In this document: piece after piece, positions 27,005 to 37,522 of the stretch | Layout of the letters: each line of letters opens with the position of its first letter | Position numbering within the stretch: the first letter of the stretch is position 1 | Assembly: GCF_014838735.1 (NCBI RefSeq) | Contig: NZ_JABUXQ010000004.1 | Location: 50,863 to 114,862 of the forward strand | Reading direction: 5' to 3' | DNA: 64,000 nucleotides | DNA from: Limosilactobacillus portuensis | Lineage (GTDB): Bacteria; Bacillota; Bacilli; Lactobacillales; Lactobacillaceae | Made by a program: the position numbers and the translations under genes | Notes under the pieces: generated by a model | Database searches by the model: none | Told to the model about the DNA's origin: nothing | The model's input: only the letters and a program-made list of their open reading frames with translations

Positions 27005-27994
27005 TCAAAGACTAACCTCACCAACAACATTCCGATCAAGGAATTTGGCAACCTGATGAACATCCATTTTCTGTCCCAAAGCCCACATTAACTTGGTAAT
27101 AGTACTTTCGGAGGTCATGTCATGAGCACTAATTGCTCCCTTTAGTAAGGCTTCACGACCAACTTCGTACTTAGTTAAGTCACTCCGCTCGTATAAGCAC
27201 TGACTTGTCGCAATTACGGGAATCCCATTTTTAATTAATTCACCGATCGCACCAACCATGTTTCGGCGAATGAAATTCATTCCACCAAGTCCATAGCCTT
27301 CAATTACAATTCCCTTACAACCATTTTCAACCATCGCAAACAAAAGTTGTGGGTCAAATCCAGGGAATAACTTAACTAGGGATACATGAGGATCAATCTT
27401 CGTGTTTAATGTACAGTGATCAGCATGGGGAAAGTTAACTTGTTGCGGATTAAAAACTAAGCCATCCGATGTTACTGTCGCAACTGGTGGGACATTAACA
27501 CTTTCAAAAGCATTAAAGTTCGTTGTCCGCACCTTCACGCTTCGACAACCCAACATTACCTTCTCGCTAAAGGCTAAATAAATGCCCGGCCGACATGTTG
27601 CAGCTGCCGCAAATGCCAATCGTAAATTATCCGGAGCATCACTCAAGATCACGTTAATCGGTACCTGACTTCCCGTAAGGACTACTGGCAAGTTAATTCC
27701 CTGTAACATAAATGAGAGCATTGATGCTGTATAGGCCATTGTATCAGTCCCGTGTGAAACAACAATGCCGTCATAATCATTTCGATATTCGTAAATCTTC
27801 TTAGCGATAAATTCCCATTCTTCAGGCTGAATATTTGATGAGTCTAGCTGTAAAATATCGCGAACTTCAATTTCATACGGGAGTTGACCGAGCATCTGAA
27901 TTAACCCTTCACCAGATTCTCGAGGAACTAATCCTGAATCTGAAGCAACTGATGCAATGGTTCCTCCCGTTGAAAGCAATAGTATCTTTTTCAT
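27005..27994 (-). CDS. ansA: L-asparaginase, type I-like
   Basis: 329 residues of the asparaginase/glutaminase family, which hydrolyse L-Asn to L-Asp and ammonia. The two catalytic threonine motifs are present: STGGTIAS (Thr12) and VVSHGTDTM (about 81-89), with the Lys motif VLTGSQVP nearby. No signal peptide, so a cytoplasmic type I enzyme. It is monocistronic. The L-Asp made here could feed the D-Asp cross-bridge pathway encoded at 50.3 kb after racemisation, although that link is metabolic inference. Confidence 0.93.
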   Translation of the reverse strand: MKKILLLSTGGTIASVASDSGLVPRESGEGLIQMLGQLPYEIEVRDILQLDSSNIQPEEWEFIAKKIYEYRNDYDGIVVSHGTDTMAYTASMLSFMLQGINLPVVLTGSQVPINVILSDAPDNLRLAFAAAATCRPGIYLAFSEKVMLGCRSVKVRTTNFNAFESVNVPPVATVTSDGLVFNPQQVNFPHADHCTLNTKIDPHVSLVKLFPGFDPQLLFAMVENGCKGIVIEGYGLGGMNFIRRNMVGAIGELIKNGIPVIATSQCLYERSDLTKYEVGREALLKGAISAHDMTSESTITKLMWALGQKMDVHQVAKFLDRNVVGEVSL

Positions 27995-28105
27995 TTATTC
28001 TTGCTCCATCGTCTTATTTAACGTTGATTATACAACATAATTTCATTCTACAGAAAAAGGAAGTATTTGGCAGTTACTAAGAAACTTGCCTCATACTTCC
28101 ATTAT

Positions 28106-28119
28106 ATTTCCCGGGTAAT
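28106..28119. promoter_or_regulatory. Noc-binding-site-like palindrome, 1 mismatch
   Basis: ATTTCCCGGGTAAT, one base away from ATTTCCCGGGAAAT, just after the MFS gene stop codon on its strand. Confidence 0.5.
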
Positions 28120-28123
28120 ATTT

Positions 28124-29326
28124 TTAATAATGAACTGTTCGTGATTGGTTTGCCTTAACTACAATAAAGACAATTGCCAAGGTAACGAAAACAGCTACCG
28201 CGCAAACAACGAACAGGATCCGATAACTGGAAAGTTCAATTAAAATTCCACCAAATAACGGTCCGATTGCTTTTCCCAATGAAGAAAAGGCATTCAGAAT
28301 TCCCTGATACTTGCCTTTAATGTTAACCGGTGATAGTTCATTAACGATTGCCGGCATAGTTGGAAATGCGGTTGCTTCTCCGATCGTTAGCACTGTCATC
28401 GCTAAGACAAACCAAATGTAGGACTTAGCAAATAACAATAGAACAAAGGAGAAACCAACTGTGAAGAGTCCAAGAAATACCTGCAAATATAAGTTTGAAC
28501 GGTACCGATTAATCCAAGTAATAATTAACTGAATAATCACAATTAAGACTCCGTTAAGCGTCCATAACAGACTATACTTGGTCATTGAAATTCCCTGATC
28601 TGTCATAAAGACGGAAAGGTTACTTGCCCATTGTTCATACATCGTCCAGATAATCATAAGTGCCGCAAAGAAGGTCCAGCTAATGACCAGGTTACTAACC
28701 GGCATCTTCACTTGCTTCTCACTATTTTCAACTTCCACATCTACTTCCCGATTACTCCTTCGACTGCTCTTATTATCCTTAAAAAAGAAAAAGACAACGG
28801 CACTAAAAAGAACATAAAGGACTGTCGTAATCGAGAACATTGGTGAAATATTACCATGAGCATACTGGTAAAGCGGACCGACAATTGTTGTTCCAATCAC
28901 CATTCCTAAATTATTAGCAAAGTACAACATGTTAAAAACATATCGTCCATCTTGTCCAGACTGAGTTCCGTAAGAGTTCACCATGGTAATTATCCAACCA
29001 TTCATAAAGCCAACGCCAGTCAATAGGATTCCATAAACCGGCCAGCCATTAAATGCAATCAATAATCCCATGATTACAGTTGCCGTAACTGTCCCGCCAA
29101 GCATTAATTGCCGCGGATTTTTCTTATCAAATAATGTCCCGGCGATATAACTCCCCACAACATTAGCACCGGAATACAAAAGCAGGACAATCCCTGAAAC
29201 AGTTAATGATTCATGAAGCTGTTGATGCATGTAAATGGTAGTTAACGGCCAAACAAAACTATTACCGATACTCCCTAAAAACATTCCCAATAGCAACCAT
29301 TTTAATTCAATTCCTTGACGGTTCAT
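28124..29326 (-). CDS. MFS transporter, drug-efflux type
   Basis: 400 residues with twelve predicted membrane helices split by a charged cytoplasmic loop (DNKSSRRSNREVDVEVENSEKQVK, shown here as its position about 195-220). The loop between helices 2 and 3 holds AGTLFDKKNPRQLML, the usual MFS motif A (G-x-L-x-D-x-x-x-R-x). It resembles the DHA1-like exporters of lactobacilli. Substrate unknown. Monocistronic, located between asparaginase and dnaB, on the strand of the origin block. Confidence 0.88.
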   Translation of the reverse strand: MNRQGIELKWLLLGMFLGSIGNSFVWPLTTIYMHQQLHESLTVSGIVLLLYSGANVVGSYIAGTLFDKKNPRQLMLGGTVTATVIMGLLIAFNGWPVYGILLTGVGFMNGWIITMVNSYGTQSGQDGRYVFNMLYFANNLGMVIGTTIVGPLYQYAHGNISPMFSITTVLYVLFSAVVFFFFKDNKSSRRSNREVDVEVENSEKQVKMPVSNLVISWTFFAALMIIWTMYEQWASNLSVFMTDQGISMTKYSLLWTLNGVLIVIIQLIITWINRYRSNLYLQVFLGLFTVGFSFVLLLFAKSYIWFVLAMTVLTIGEATAFPTMPAIVNELSPVNIKGKYQGILNAFSSLGKAIGPLFGGILIELSSYRILFVVCAVAVFVTLAIVFIVVKANQSRTVHY

Positions 29327-29443
29327 CTTACGCCTCCTCTTTTCTTAATCACCTTTTTAATAAAACGGATCTATCATCTTGACTATAACTCTTTTTATTA
29401 TCAAATGGTTGGGATAGAACCTGCCATTCTTTTAAAAACGCAC

Positions 29444-29479
29444 AAAAGGGCCCCTACGATCTCTCTTAGATGCCCTTAT
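29444..29479 (-). terminator. dnaB terminator
   Basis: On the minus strand AAGGGC pairs with GCCCTT around an ATCT/GAT inner stem and is followed by TTGT; modest T-run. Confidence 0.6.
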
Positions 29480-29486
29480 TATTCGA

Positions 29487-30884
29487 TTAATTATTATCTT
29501 CTGGAATATACGAAACAGAAGCAAATTTGTTATATGACTTCGCAAATAACAGCTTTACCGTTCCCCGCGGACCACTACGATTTTTTTCGATAATGACTTC
29601 AACTTCACTCACGTTTGATCCATCATCATTATCCTGCTGAGAATTATTTTGATTATCTTCACCGTCACCATCTTCATCGTGATCATAGTAATCATCACGA
29701 TACAGGAAACTAACAATATCCGCATCCTGTTCAATCGACCCGGATTCCCGAATATCTGAAAGTACTGGTCGTTTATCTTGCCGTTGTTCAACTCCACGAG
29801 AAAGCTGAGAGAGGGCAATAACTGGCACCTCTAATTCCTTGGCGAGCTTCTTTAATTGCCGCGAAATCTCAGAAACTTCTTGTTGTCGGTTATCGGGATT
29901 TGTCCCTTCAATTAGCTGAAGGTAATCAATCACAATTAGTCCAAGCTTTCCCTTTTCTTTTGCTAGTCGACGACACCGTGCACGAATTTCTGCAACCTTA
30001 ATTCCAGCAGTATCATCAATATAAATATTAGCCTTAGAAAGGGAGCCAGTTGCGATAAAAAGACTATTCCACTCATCTTGAGTTAACTGCCCCGTCCGCA
30101 AGTGGTTAGCATTAATGTTTCCTTCAGCACAGATCATCCGGTTAACGAGAGACTCTGCTCCCATTTCCAGGCTAAAGATTGCCACTGCGGTATCCGAACT
30201 AGTTGCAACATTTTGGGCAATATTTAGTGCGAATGCAGTTTTCCCAACAGCAGGTCGCGCAGCAATAATTACTAACTCATCCTTATGCAGCCCCGTTGTC
30301 ATTTCATCCAGTTGCTGATAACCAGTTGATAATCCTGTAACTTCACTATCGTTTTTCGATAAGTCATTAACGTGTTTTAAAGAAGCTTCTAGGACATCCT
30401 TAATGTTTTGAAAACCATTCTGGGTATTATCTTGAGAAACCTGCATAATTTGCTGTTCAGCATTATCAAGCAGCTCCGACACACTATCATTATCAGCATA
30501 ACTATTATTAATAATCTTCGTTGCTGTATTAATTAACCGTCGTCTCGTTGCCTTATCATGAACAATTTTGGCATAATAGGCGACGTTGGCTGCTGTCGGC
30601 ACTGCCGTAGCAATTTCAGCAATATAAGCAACTCCACCAATATTTTCGGTCTGATTATCCTTGTCCAGGGCACTCCGGATCGTCACCACATCAATTGGCT
30701 GGTCTTCATCATTCAAATCAACCATCTTCTGAAAGATGATTTGGTGAGCTTTACGGTAAAAATCGCGTGGTTCTAAATATTCCATTGCATCAGCCAGGGC
30801 ATCTTTACTTAAAAAGACAGCTCCAAGAACTGCCTTTTCCGCATCGATGTCACGTGGCTCTTCTTGCACTGGTGCATTATCCAT
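29487..30884 (-). CDS. dnaB: replicative DNA helicase DnaB (Firmicute DnaC)
   Basis: 465 residues, the hexameric 5'-3' helicase of the replication fork. The N-terminal primase-interacting domain (about 1-110) precedes a RecA-like domain with Walker A ARPAVGKTAFALN (about 205-217), Walker B LIVIDYLQLI and the C-terminal motif RESGSIEQDADIVSFLYRDD. The acidic insert DHDEDGDGEDNQNNSQQDNDDG (positions about 420-441) near the C-terminus is species-specific. It follows rplI by 27 bases and closes the gdpP-rplI-dnaB operon. Confidence 0.97.
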   Translation of the reverse strand: MDNAPVQEEPRDIDAEKAVLGAVFLSKDALADAMEYLEPRDFYRKAHQIIFQKMVDLNDEDQPIDVVTIRSALDKDNQTENIGGVAYIAEIATAVPTAANVAYYAKIVHDKATRRRLINTATKIINNSYADNDSVSELLDNAEQQIMQVSQDNTQNGFQNIKDVLEASLKHVNDLSKNDSEVTGLSTGYQQLDEMTTGLHKDELVIIAARPAVGKTAFALNIAQNVATSSDTAVAIFSLEMGAESLVNRMICAEGNINANHLRTGQLTQDEWNSLFIATGSLSKANIYIDDTAGIKVAEIRARCRRLAKEKGKLGLIVIDYLQLIEGTNPDNRQQEVSEISRQLKKLAKELEVPVIALSQLSRGVEQRQDKRPVLSDIRESGSIEQDADIVSFLYRDDYYDHDEDGDGEDNQNNSQQDNDDGSNVSEVEVIIEKNRSGPRGTVKLLFAKSYNKFASVSYIPEDNN

Positions 30885-30911
30885 GACGATACGCTCCTTT
30901 AATCAATGAGC

Positions 30912-31364
30912 TTACTTTTCAGCAATGTGAACTCGAATTTCAGCCATTACTTGTGGGTGCAATTTAATTGGCACGTTAACATAACCCAACGCCTTAATTG
31001 GTGCTGCAAGCTCAATCTTCCGCTTATCAATTTTGACGTTGAATTGCTTCTGTAATGCAGTCGCAATTTGCTTCGTTGAAATCGAACCAAACATCCGGCC
31101 ATCAGTTCCGGCCTTTCCACTCAATTCAACAACGGTCTTATCATTTTCAAGAACCTTCTTCAACTCTTTAGCCTCAGCTAGTTCTTCAGCAGCGTGCTTT
31201 TCTTCTGCACGTTGTTGCCCCGCTAACTGACTCATTGCAGCATGGGTTGCCTGCTTTGCTAAGCCCCGCTTAATGAGGTAATTTTGGGCATAGCCATAAG
31301 GAACATCTTTTACTTGTCCACGCTTTCCGCGACCACGAACGTCTTGAATAAAAATAACTTTCAT
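30912..31364 (-). CDS. rplI: 50S ribosomal protein L9
   Basis: 150 residues from the ATG at 31364, preceded by GAGGAG at 8 bases; the in-frame GTG at 31373 overlaps that site. The N-terminal MKVIFIQDVRGRGKRGQVKDV and KNY/QNYLIKRGLA segments bind 23S rRNA, a long connecting helix follows, and the C-terminal domain has KIELAAPIKALGYV. Length and domain order are standard. It lies only 5 bases after the gdpP stop codon, as in most lactobacilli. Confidence 0.97.
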   Translation of the reverse strand: MKVIFIQDVRGRGKRGQVKDVPYGYAQNYLIKRGLAKQATHAAMSQLAGQQRAEEKHAAEELAEAKELKKVLENDKTVVELSGKAGTDGRMFGSISTKQIATALQKQFNVKIDKRKIELAAPIKALGYVNVPIKLHPQVMAEIRVHIAEK

Positions 31365-31369
31365 CTTAG

Positions 31370-33394
31370 TCACTCCTCAGTTGATTCTTTATTTCCATCA
31401 TCCTCTGTTTTAGCCAATTGGTCAATCAGAGTTTGCTTAACTTCCGCAATTGTTTTGCCCTTAATTTGGGTTGCAGCATTAGCTAGGTGACCACCGCCAC
31501 CCATTTTTTCCATGATTAATTGAACATTCACATCACCCATTGAACGTGCAGAGATGCAGACCATTCTATCAGCTCGTTTAGTAATAACAAACGAAGCCTC
31601 TATCCCGTTAACCTGAAGAAGCATATCTGCCGCTTGAGCAGCCGTTACAGGATCATAGAACTGATCTTCCTCTCCAGCACAGATTGCAATTGAATCATTC
31701 AACTCTGCTAATGAAATTAAGTGATTACGTTTCATGAAACTATCTGCATTTTCTTTCATGAACATTTGGATCATCATCCCGTCAGCTCCAGCAGATCGTA
31801 AGTAACTTGCTGCATCAAATGTCCGGGTTCCCGCACTTTTGGTAAAGGATTTAGTATCAATTTGAATTCCCGTCAGCATTGCAGTCGCTTCTAGTTTATT
31901 CAACCCCTTACCTTCCCGTGGCTGGTATTCAAACATTTCAGTAATTAACTCACAGGTTGATGACGCGTATGGTTCGATGTAAACCAATAGTGGATTTTCA
32001 GGGAACTCTTCACCGCGTCGGTGGTGATCAATAATCACAAGGCGGTTCTGCAAGCGTTCATAAAGTTCTGGAGCAATCGTAATTCCCTTCTTAGCATGGT
32101 CAACCATTACCAAAAGACTATTAGGAGTAGCCTTCTCAAGCGCCTCTTCAGGGGTAATAATATGCTCCTTAATTTCCTGGAAGTTATCCATTTGCTTCAA
32201 AAGACGCTGAACATCAGAGTGCGCCTGCTCATCATCAACAACAATCCAACATTCACAGTTATTCATTTCCGCAATTCGGCGAATTCCTAAACAAGCACCT
32301 AGTGAATCCATATCAGGGTTCTTATGTCCCATTACAAAGATTTGATCTGCCTGGGCCATTAGCTCTTGAAGGGCCTGACTAATCATTCGCGCTCGAACTC
32401 GTGTCCGCTTTTCCATTGGATTAGTTTTCCCGCCGTAGAACCGTGCTTCAGAATCCTGAGCGCGAACAACAACCTGATCGCCACCTCGTCCTAGCGCAAG
32501 ATCAAGGTTATTTTGAGCAGTATCAGCTAATTTTACCAGATCATTTTCACCATAAGCAATCCCAACGCTTAACGTTACTGGTGAGTTCTGTTTTGAAGTG
32601 TTTTCCCGAATAATATCGAGAATCTTAAACTTCTTTTCTTCCAATCGTTTTAATGAAATTTGATGTCCAATAATCAAATAATTATCATCATCAATTACCT
32701 TCATTAATAAGTGATTCTCTGCCGCCCACTTACTAATTTCTGACGTTACATAGTTATGTAAATTGGAAACATCTGAATCGCTCATCCCCTGAGTTAGTTC
32801 AACATAGTTATCTAAATATATGTTTCCCAGAAAGATTTGCTGTTGTTTATAACGCTTATTGATTTCTTCATAGCTTGTCACGTCCATCATGTAGATAACA
32901 TGATTATCCTTCTGAACCAAGAATTCAAATTGGCGATCCTGCCAAGTAACGATTGTCGGCTGCTTATCATTCCGATGCTCATTCTCTAGTTTGGCAAGCT
33001 CGTTATCAACTTCTTTAAGTTTCTTCCCAACAACAATTTTTAGATCAAAGTACTTAGCCATATAGGGGTTAATCCATTGAATTTCGCCCTGCTTATTCAT
33101 CAAGATCATTCCTAAAGGCATTTCAAGCAGCGCTTCTTGTTGTCCCTGCTCAACCCGATAAGTTAGATCTGCTAAGTACTCATGAGCATCAACAACAATC
33201 GTTCGTAAACGACTGATACTAAGCTGACTACCAAAAAGAGCTACCACCAGAATCGCAATCCCAAGAAGCCAATTAATATAGAATCCCAGTACTAGACTAA
33301 GAATCGTTAAAATTAAAATGTAAATAAAATTCCATCGAACTGCTGGCTGTTTAAACAGCTCTCGCCAGTATTCTCGACTAATAAGATCTCTCAT
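31370..33394 (-). CDS. gdpP: cyclic-di-AMP phosphodiesterase GdpP
   Basis: 674 residues: two membrane helices (about 20-60), a PAS domain (about 85-150), a degenerate GGDEF domain (about 170-310) and a DHH/DHHA1 phosphodiesterase module. Catalytic motifs are GHKNPDMDSLGA (about 350), IDHHRRG (about 425) and GGGGHLAN near the C-terminus. The enzyme hydrolyses c-di-AMP to pApA, so it tunes potassium/osmolyte balance and beta-lactam tolerance. The TGA stop shares bases with the rplI ribosome site region, confirming that TGA works as a stop here. Confidence 0.96.
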   Translation of the reverse strand: MRDLISREYWRELFKQPAVRWNFIYILILTILSLVLGFYINWLLGIAILVVALFGSQLSISRLRTIVVDAHEYLADLTYRVEQGQQEALLEMPLGMILMNKQGEIQWINPYMAKYFDLKIVVGKKLKEVDNELAKLENEHRNDKQPTIVTWQDRQFEFLVQKDNHVIYMMDVTSYEEINKRYKQQQIFLGNIYLDNYVELTQGMSDSDVSNLHNYVTSEISKWAAENHLLMKVIDDDNYLIIGHQISLKRLEEKKFKILDIIRENTSKQNSPVTLSVGIAYGENDLVKLADTAQNNLDLALGRGGDQVVVRAQDSEARFYGGKTNPMEKRTRVRARMISQALQELMAQADQIFVMGHKNPDMDSLGACLGIRRIAEMNNCECWIVVDDEQAHSDVQRLLKQMDNFQEIKEHIITPEEALEKATPNSLLVMVDHAKKGITIAPELYERLQNRLVIIDHHRRGEEFPENPLLVYIEPYASSTCELITEMFEYQPREGKGLNKLEATAMLTGIQIDTKSFTKSAGTRTFDAASYLRSAGADGMMIQMFMKENADSFMKRNHLISLAELNDSIAICAGEEDQFYDPVTAAQAADMLLQVNGIEASFVITKRADRMVCISARSMGDVNVQLIMEKMGGGGHLANAATQIKGKTIAEVKQTLIDQLAKTEDDGNKESTEE

Positions 33395-33523
33395 ACTGGT
33401 CCTCCCGATTTTAACGTTTTTTGTTAATTATTAATTTTTGTTAAACAAATCAGTATCTATAATATCACATTGGTCTATTTGACTGCATCTCAACACTTAC
33501 GGAATGAAAAATCTTTTAAAAAT

Positions 33524-33560
33524 AAAGAATCGCAACAAATAATTGTTACGATTCTTTATT
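33524..33560 (-). terminator. terminator of the rpsF-ssb-rpsR operon
   Basis: On the minus strand AAAGAATCGTAACA pairs with TGTTGCGATTCTTT, followed by ATTTTT. Confidence 0.85.
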
Positions 33561-33568
33561 TTACGGAA

Positions 33569-33805
33569 TTAATCTTCAGCAACGAATGGCAAAAGACCCA
33601 TAATCCGTGCACGCTTAATAGCGATAGTTAACTTCCGTTGGTTCTTGGCGCTAGTACCAGTAACCCGACGTGGTAAAATCTTACCCCGTTCAGAAATAAA
33701 CCGACGTAATAAATCAGTGTCTTTGTAATCGATGTAGTCGATGTGGTTTGCGGCGATAAAGTCGACTTTACGACGACGACGGCCGCCACGACGTTGTTGT
33801 GCCAT
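33569..33805 (-). CDS. rpsR: 30S ribosomal protein S18
   Basis: 78 residues with the basic N-terminus [14 protein letters not shown] and the conserved [25 protein letters not shown] core (positions about 26-50) of S18, which pairs with S6 on the platform of the 30S subunit. Last gene of the rpsF-ssb-rpsR operon, 32 bases after ssb, with a GGAGGG site. Confidence 0.97.
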   Translation of the reverse strand: MAQQRRGGRRRRKVDFIAANHIDYIDYKDTDLLRRFISERGKILPRRVTGTSAKNQRKLTIAIKRARIMGLLPFVAED

Positions 33806-33837
33806 GAAATTACCCTCCTATCTGGTTAAAGAATTCT

Positions 33838-34383
33838 TTAGAATGGTAATTCGTCATCAGATAAATCAATGGATTGACCATCATCCCCATCATTAGGGAA
33901 TTGATTATCTGGTTGACTTGGTTGGTTACTATTACCACCAAAGCCATTAGACGAATTAGATTGAGGAGCATTATTTCCAGGTTGCGGTTGATTATTATTG
34001 TACTGTGGTTGACCTTGACCACCAAATGGTTGTTGATTGCCATATTGTTGACTACCACCATTTTGGCGTGGTTCAAGCAGTGCAAAATTATCGACAACAA
34101 TTTCGGTAACATAAACTCGGTTTCCTTGTTGATTTTCGTAATTCCGGGTTTGAATCCGTCCTTCGATACCAACTAAGGATCCCTTATGAGTAAAGTTACT
34201 AAAGTTTTCAGCAGACTTACGCCAAATGACGCAATTGATAAAGTCAGCATCCCGATCCCCATTTTGGTTTCGGAATTGACGATCAACAGCTAAAGTAAAT
34301 GATACAACAGCTGTTCCACTGGTTGTGTACCGCAACTCAGGATCTCTTGTTAAGCGTCCAGTAAGTACTGCACGATTAATCAT
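33838..34383 (-). CDS. ssb: single-stranded DNA-binding protein
   Basis: 181 residues: an OB-fold domain (1-108) beginning [20 protein letters not shown] and including [29 protein letters not shown], here cited by position about 34-62, followed by a low-complexity Gln/Asn/Pro/Gly linker and the acidic tip DLSDDELPF that recruits partner proteins such as PriA, RecO and DNA polymerase. It lies between rpsF and rpsR, the standard Firmicute order. Confidence 0.97.
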   Translation of the reverse strand: MINRAVLTGRLTRDPELRYTTSGTAVVSFTLAVDRQFRNQNGDRDADFINCVIWRKSAENFSNFTHKGSLVGIEGRIQTRNYENQQGNRVYVTEIVVDNFALLEPRQNGGSQQYGNQQPFGGQGQPQYNNNQPQPGNNAPQSNSSNGFGGNSNQPSQPDNQFPNDGDDGQSIDLSDDELPF

Positions 34384-34419
34384 TAGATCTCGTCTCCTCT
34401 CTATTAATTGAAGATCAAA

Positions 34420-34716
34420 TTAAGCTTCACGCTTGATGATCATGTGACGTAGGATATCATCGTTGAACTTAGCTAAACGATCGAATTCGTTTAAGGCTTC
34501 GTCAGTGTCGGTAGTAAGGTTTACCACGTGGTAAGTACCTTCAGTGTACTTGTCAATTGGGTAAGCAAACCGGCGTGTTGACCAATCCTTGGAATCAGCG
34601 ATGGTTGCACCATTGTCTTCGAGAATCTTGTCAAAGCGAGCTACAAGGTCGCTCTTTGCAGATTCTTCCATATCAGGACGAATGATGTAAGTAATTTCAT
34701 ATTTACGTGTTTCCAT
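34420..34716 (-). CDS. rpsF: 30S ribosomal protein S6
   Basis: 98 residues with the S6 fold: [16 protein letters not shown] at the N-terminus, [19 protein letters not shown] in the middle (the S18-binding face) and [11 protein letters not shown] at the end. First gene of the operon with ssb and rpsR; GGAGGTG precedes the ATG. The 5' leader between the promoter and the ATG is about 90 bases. Confidence 0.97.
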   Translation of the reverse strand: METRKYEITYIIRPDMEESAKSDLVARFDKILEDNGATIADSKDWSTRRFAYPIDKYTEGTYHVVNLTTDTDEALNEFDRLAKFNDDILRHMIIKREA

Positions 34717-34810
34717 GAATGTTACACCTCCTTATGGACTCTGGCTCTTCCCGTAAAGATTAAGAAGAACAAGGAGAGTAGACGTCTGTTACGTATACTC
34801 ACAAGAATAA

Positions 34811-34839
34811 AATATACCACAGACATTGGTTTAAAACAA
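34811..34839 (-). promoter_or_regulatory. rpsF operon promoter
   Basis: Minus-strand TTGTTT (34834-34839), 17-base spacer, TATATT (34811-34816). Confidence 0.65.
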
Positions 34840-34854
34840 GGAACAGGTAACAAG

Positions 34855-34905
34855 AAAATCCTGAATTTGCGGTCTAATTAATAAAGACGTAACAAATCAG
34901 GATTT
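34855..34905 (-). terminator. terminator after gyrA
   Basis: AAATCCTGATTTGT pairs with GCAAATTCAGGATTTT on the minus strand around a folded loop. Confidence 0.8.
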
Positions 34906-34914
34906 CTATTTTAT

Positions 34915-37434
34915 TTATTCAGTTTTTTCTTCAGTAGTTACTTCTTCAGTTGGATTTTCATTTGATGAAGAATCGTCTTCGCTATCTTCATCACTTTCTT
35001 TTTCAACCTTCGCAATCGTTGCAACATGTGTTCCATCATCCATCTTAATTAGATGAACACCTAATGCTGAACGTCCAGTCTGCGATACTGTTTCAACACC
35101 GAAACGAATAATCACACCATGGTCCGTGACCAGCATAATATCTTCGTCTCCCTTAACAGTTGTTAGGCCAACAAGAGGTCCATTCTTCTTCGTTACGTTA
35201 ACGGTCTTAACACCTAAACCGCCACGACCCTTAATCGGGTACTCGCTAGCAGGCGTTTGTTTACCGTAACCCAACTCACTAATTACTAGGACATTGCTAT
35301 CATCATCAAGCGGTGCAGTACCGATGACATAATCGTCATCCCGCAAGCGAATTCCGCGAACCCCTGCTGCTGAACGGCCCATTGACCGGACAACAGATGA
35401 GTTAAAACTTAGGGCGTAACCATGGTGCGTTCCGATAATCATGTTTTGTTGATCCTTAACTATATCAACATGGATCAGCTCATCATTATCGTGAAGGTTA
35501 ATCGCCTTCAACCCATTACTTCGAATATTCTTAAATTCGGTAACTGGTGTTCGCTTTACGGTTCCCTGCTTAGTGGTAAAGAAGAGGAACTTATCATCAT
35601 CGTTGGTTTCATGTGAAACGTTAATCACAGCACTAATCTTCTCTTTATTATCAATTCCAAGTAAGTTAATGATTGGAATTCCTTGAGCAGACCGACCGTA
35701 CTCTGGAATTTCGTACCCCTTCATGGAGTAAACCTTTCCTGAATTAGTAAAGAAAAGGAGCAAGTCATGAGTATCACTAGAAATTAATTGTTCAATGAAG
35801 TCATCCTTGTGAACTCCCATTCCCTTAACACCACGACCACCACGGTGTTGAGACTTAAATTCATCTACTGGCAACCGCTTAATGTAACCATTATGCGTTA
35901 AGGTGACGATGATTGATTCTTCCTCAATCAAATCTTCATCTTCAATGTTAGTAATATCACCGACTTGAAGTTCTGTCCGTCGCTTATCACCAAACTTCTT
36001 TTGAATTTCTAACAATTCATCGTAAATAATTTGGTTGATCCGTTCTTGGTGAGCAAGAATGTCTTTATAATCGGCAATTGCTGCCATTAGCTTCTTGTAT
36101 TCGGCCTCAATTTTTTCTCGTTCCAAACCAGTTAACCGAACTAACCGCATATCAAGAATTGCTTGAGCTTGACGATCCGATAGTCCATAGTTTTCCATCA
36201 ATTGGTTTTTCGCAATTTCACTTGTCTGAGAGTTCCGAATAATATTAATGATTTCATCAATATGATCTAAAGCAATTCGTAACCCAGCAACAATATGAGC
36301 ACGATTTTCAGCTTTTTTTAGATCAAATTCTGTCCGCCGTCGAACAACATTTTCTTGGTGTTCTAGGTAATACTTAAGGATTTCCTTCAAGCTAAGAATC
36401 TTTGGTGCGCCATTAACAATTGCTAACATATTGAAATTGAAAGTCGTCTGCATCAAGGTCATCTTGTATAAATTATTCAAGATCACTTCAGCACTAGCAT
36501 CACGACGAACATCAATTACGATCCGCATTCCTTCACGATCGGTTTCATCATTAACGTCAGTAATTCCTTCAATTTCCTTATTCCGGGCTAAATCAGCAAT
36601 CCGTTCAATCAGCTTTGCCTTATTAACCATGTAAGGAATTTCGTGAACAACAATTTGTTGTCTACCGTTCTTTCGTTCTTCAATATCGACTTTAGCCCGA
36701 ACAACAATTGTCCCTCGACCTGTCTCATAGGCTTTCCGAATTCCAGACTTGCCCATGACAACGCCACCAGTTGGGAAATCTGGTCCTGGCAAGACTTTCA
36801 TTAAATCTTCAGTTGTAGCGTCTGGATTATCCATCAGTACGTGGATCGCACTAATAACCTCTCCTAAATTATGGGTTGGAATATTCGTTGCCATTCCGAC
36901 AGCAATCCCTGAAGCACCATTAACAAGTAAGTTAGGGAACCGCGCTGGTAGCACAGTTGGTTCCTTTTCGGTTCCATCATAGTTATCTTGAAAATCAACA
37001 GTATTCTTGTTAATATCCCGTAACATTTCAACGGCAATTTTACTCATTTTGGCTTCGGTATACCGCATAGCAGCGGCACTATCACCATCAATTGAACCAA
37101 AGTTACCGTGACCATCAACCAACATGTACCGGTAACTAAAGTCCTGTGCCATCCGTACTAACCCTTCATAGATTGAAGAATCACCATGAGGGTGGAATTT
37201 TCCCATAACATCCCCAACAATCCGGGCAGACTTCTTATATGGCTTATCCGGAGTAACCCCTAATTCATTCATCCCGTATAGGATCCGTCGTTGTACTGGT
37301 TTCAACCCATCACGCACATCCGGGAGCGCCCGAGAAACAATAACACTCATGGCGTAGTCTAAGAATGAATTTTTCATCTGACTAGTCAGGTTAACGTCCG
37401 TGATCCGGTTATTTGATAGATCGTTTTCAGCCAC
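34915..37434 (-). CDS. gyrA: DNA gyrase subunit A
   Basis: 839 residues. The winged-helix/tower N-terminal domain carries catalytic Tyr125 ([10 protein letters not shown]), which forms the covalent bond with cut DNA, and the C-terminal beta-pinwheel contains the GyrA box QHRGGRG. The quinolone-determining region reads GDSSIYEG (84-91), with Ser and Glu at the positions equal to E. coli 83 and 87, the susceptible-type residues. The tail is acidic. It follows gyrB by 88 bases in the dnaA-dnaN-yaaA-recF-gyrB-gyrA line. A parS-like core lies within it. Confidence 0.98.
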   Translation of the reverse strand: MAENDLSNNRITDVNLTSQMKNSFLDYAMSVIVSRALPDVRDGLKPVQRRILYGMNELGVTPDKPYKKSARIVGDVMGKFHPHGDSSIYEGLVRMAQDFSYRYMLVDGHGNFGSIDGDSAAAMRYTEAKMSKIAVEMLRDINKNTVDFQDNYDGTEKEPTVLPARFPNLLVNGASGIAVGMATNIPTHNLGEVISAIHVLMDNPDATTEDLMKVLPGPDFPTGGVVMGKSGIRKAYETGRGTIVVRAKVDIEERKNGRQQIVVHEIPYMVNKAKLIERIADLARNKEIEGITDVNDETDREGMRIVIDVRRDASAEVILNNLYKMTLMQTTFNFNMLAIVNGAPKILSLKEILKYYLEHQENVVRRRTEFDLKKAENRAHIVAGLRIALDHIDEIINIIRNSQTSEIAKNQLMENYGLSDRQAQAILDMRLVRLTGLEREKIEAEYKKLMAAIADYKDILAHQERINQIIYDELLEIQKKFGDKRRTELQVGDITNIEDEDLIEEESIIVTLTHNGYIKRLPVDEFKSQHRGGRGVKGMGVHKDDFIEQLISSDTHDLLLFFTNSGKVYSMKGYEIPEYGRSAQGIPIINLLGIDNKEKISAVINVSHETNDDDKFLFFTTKQGTVKRTPVTEFKNIRSNGLKAINLHDNDELIHVDIVKDQQNMIIGTHHGYALSFNSSVVRSMGRSAAGVRGIRLRDDDYVIGTAPLDDDSNVLVISELGYGKQTPASEYPIKGRGGLGVKTVNVTKKNGPLVGLTTVKGDEDIMLVTDHGVIIRFGVETVSQTGRSALGVHLIKMDDGTHVATIAKVEKESDEDSEDDSSSNENPTEEVTTEEKTE
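35605..35620. promoter_or_regulatory. parS-like site 3
   Basis: GGTTTCATGTGAAACG; its reverse complement has the core GTTTCACATGAAAC, identical to the sites at 10931 and 12493. Located in gyrA. Confidence 0.45.
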
Positions 37435-37522
37435 TATCGTTGTTCCTCCTTTAAATTTGAGTGTGATGCCTGAAAAAAACTCCAGTAGTTACCAAGCTTT
37501 TATTCCGGTTCACACACCAATC

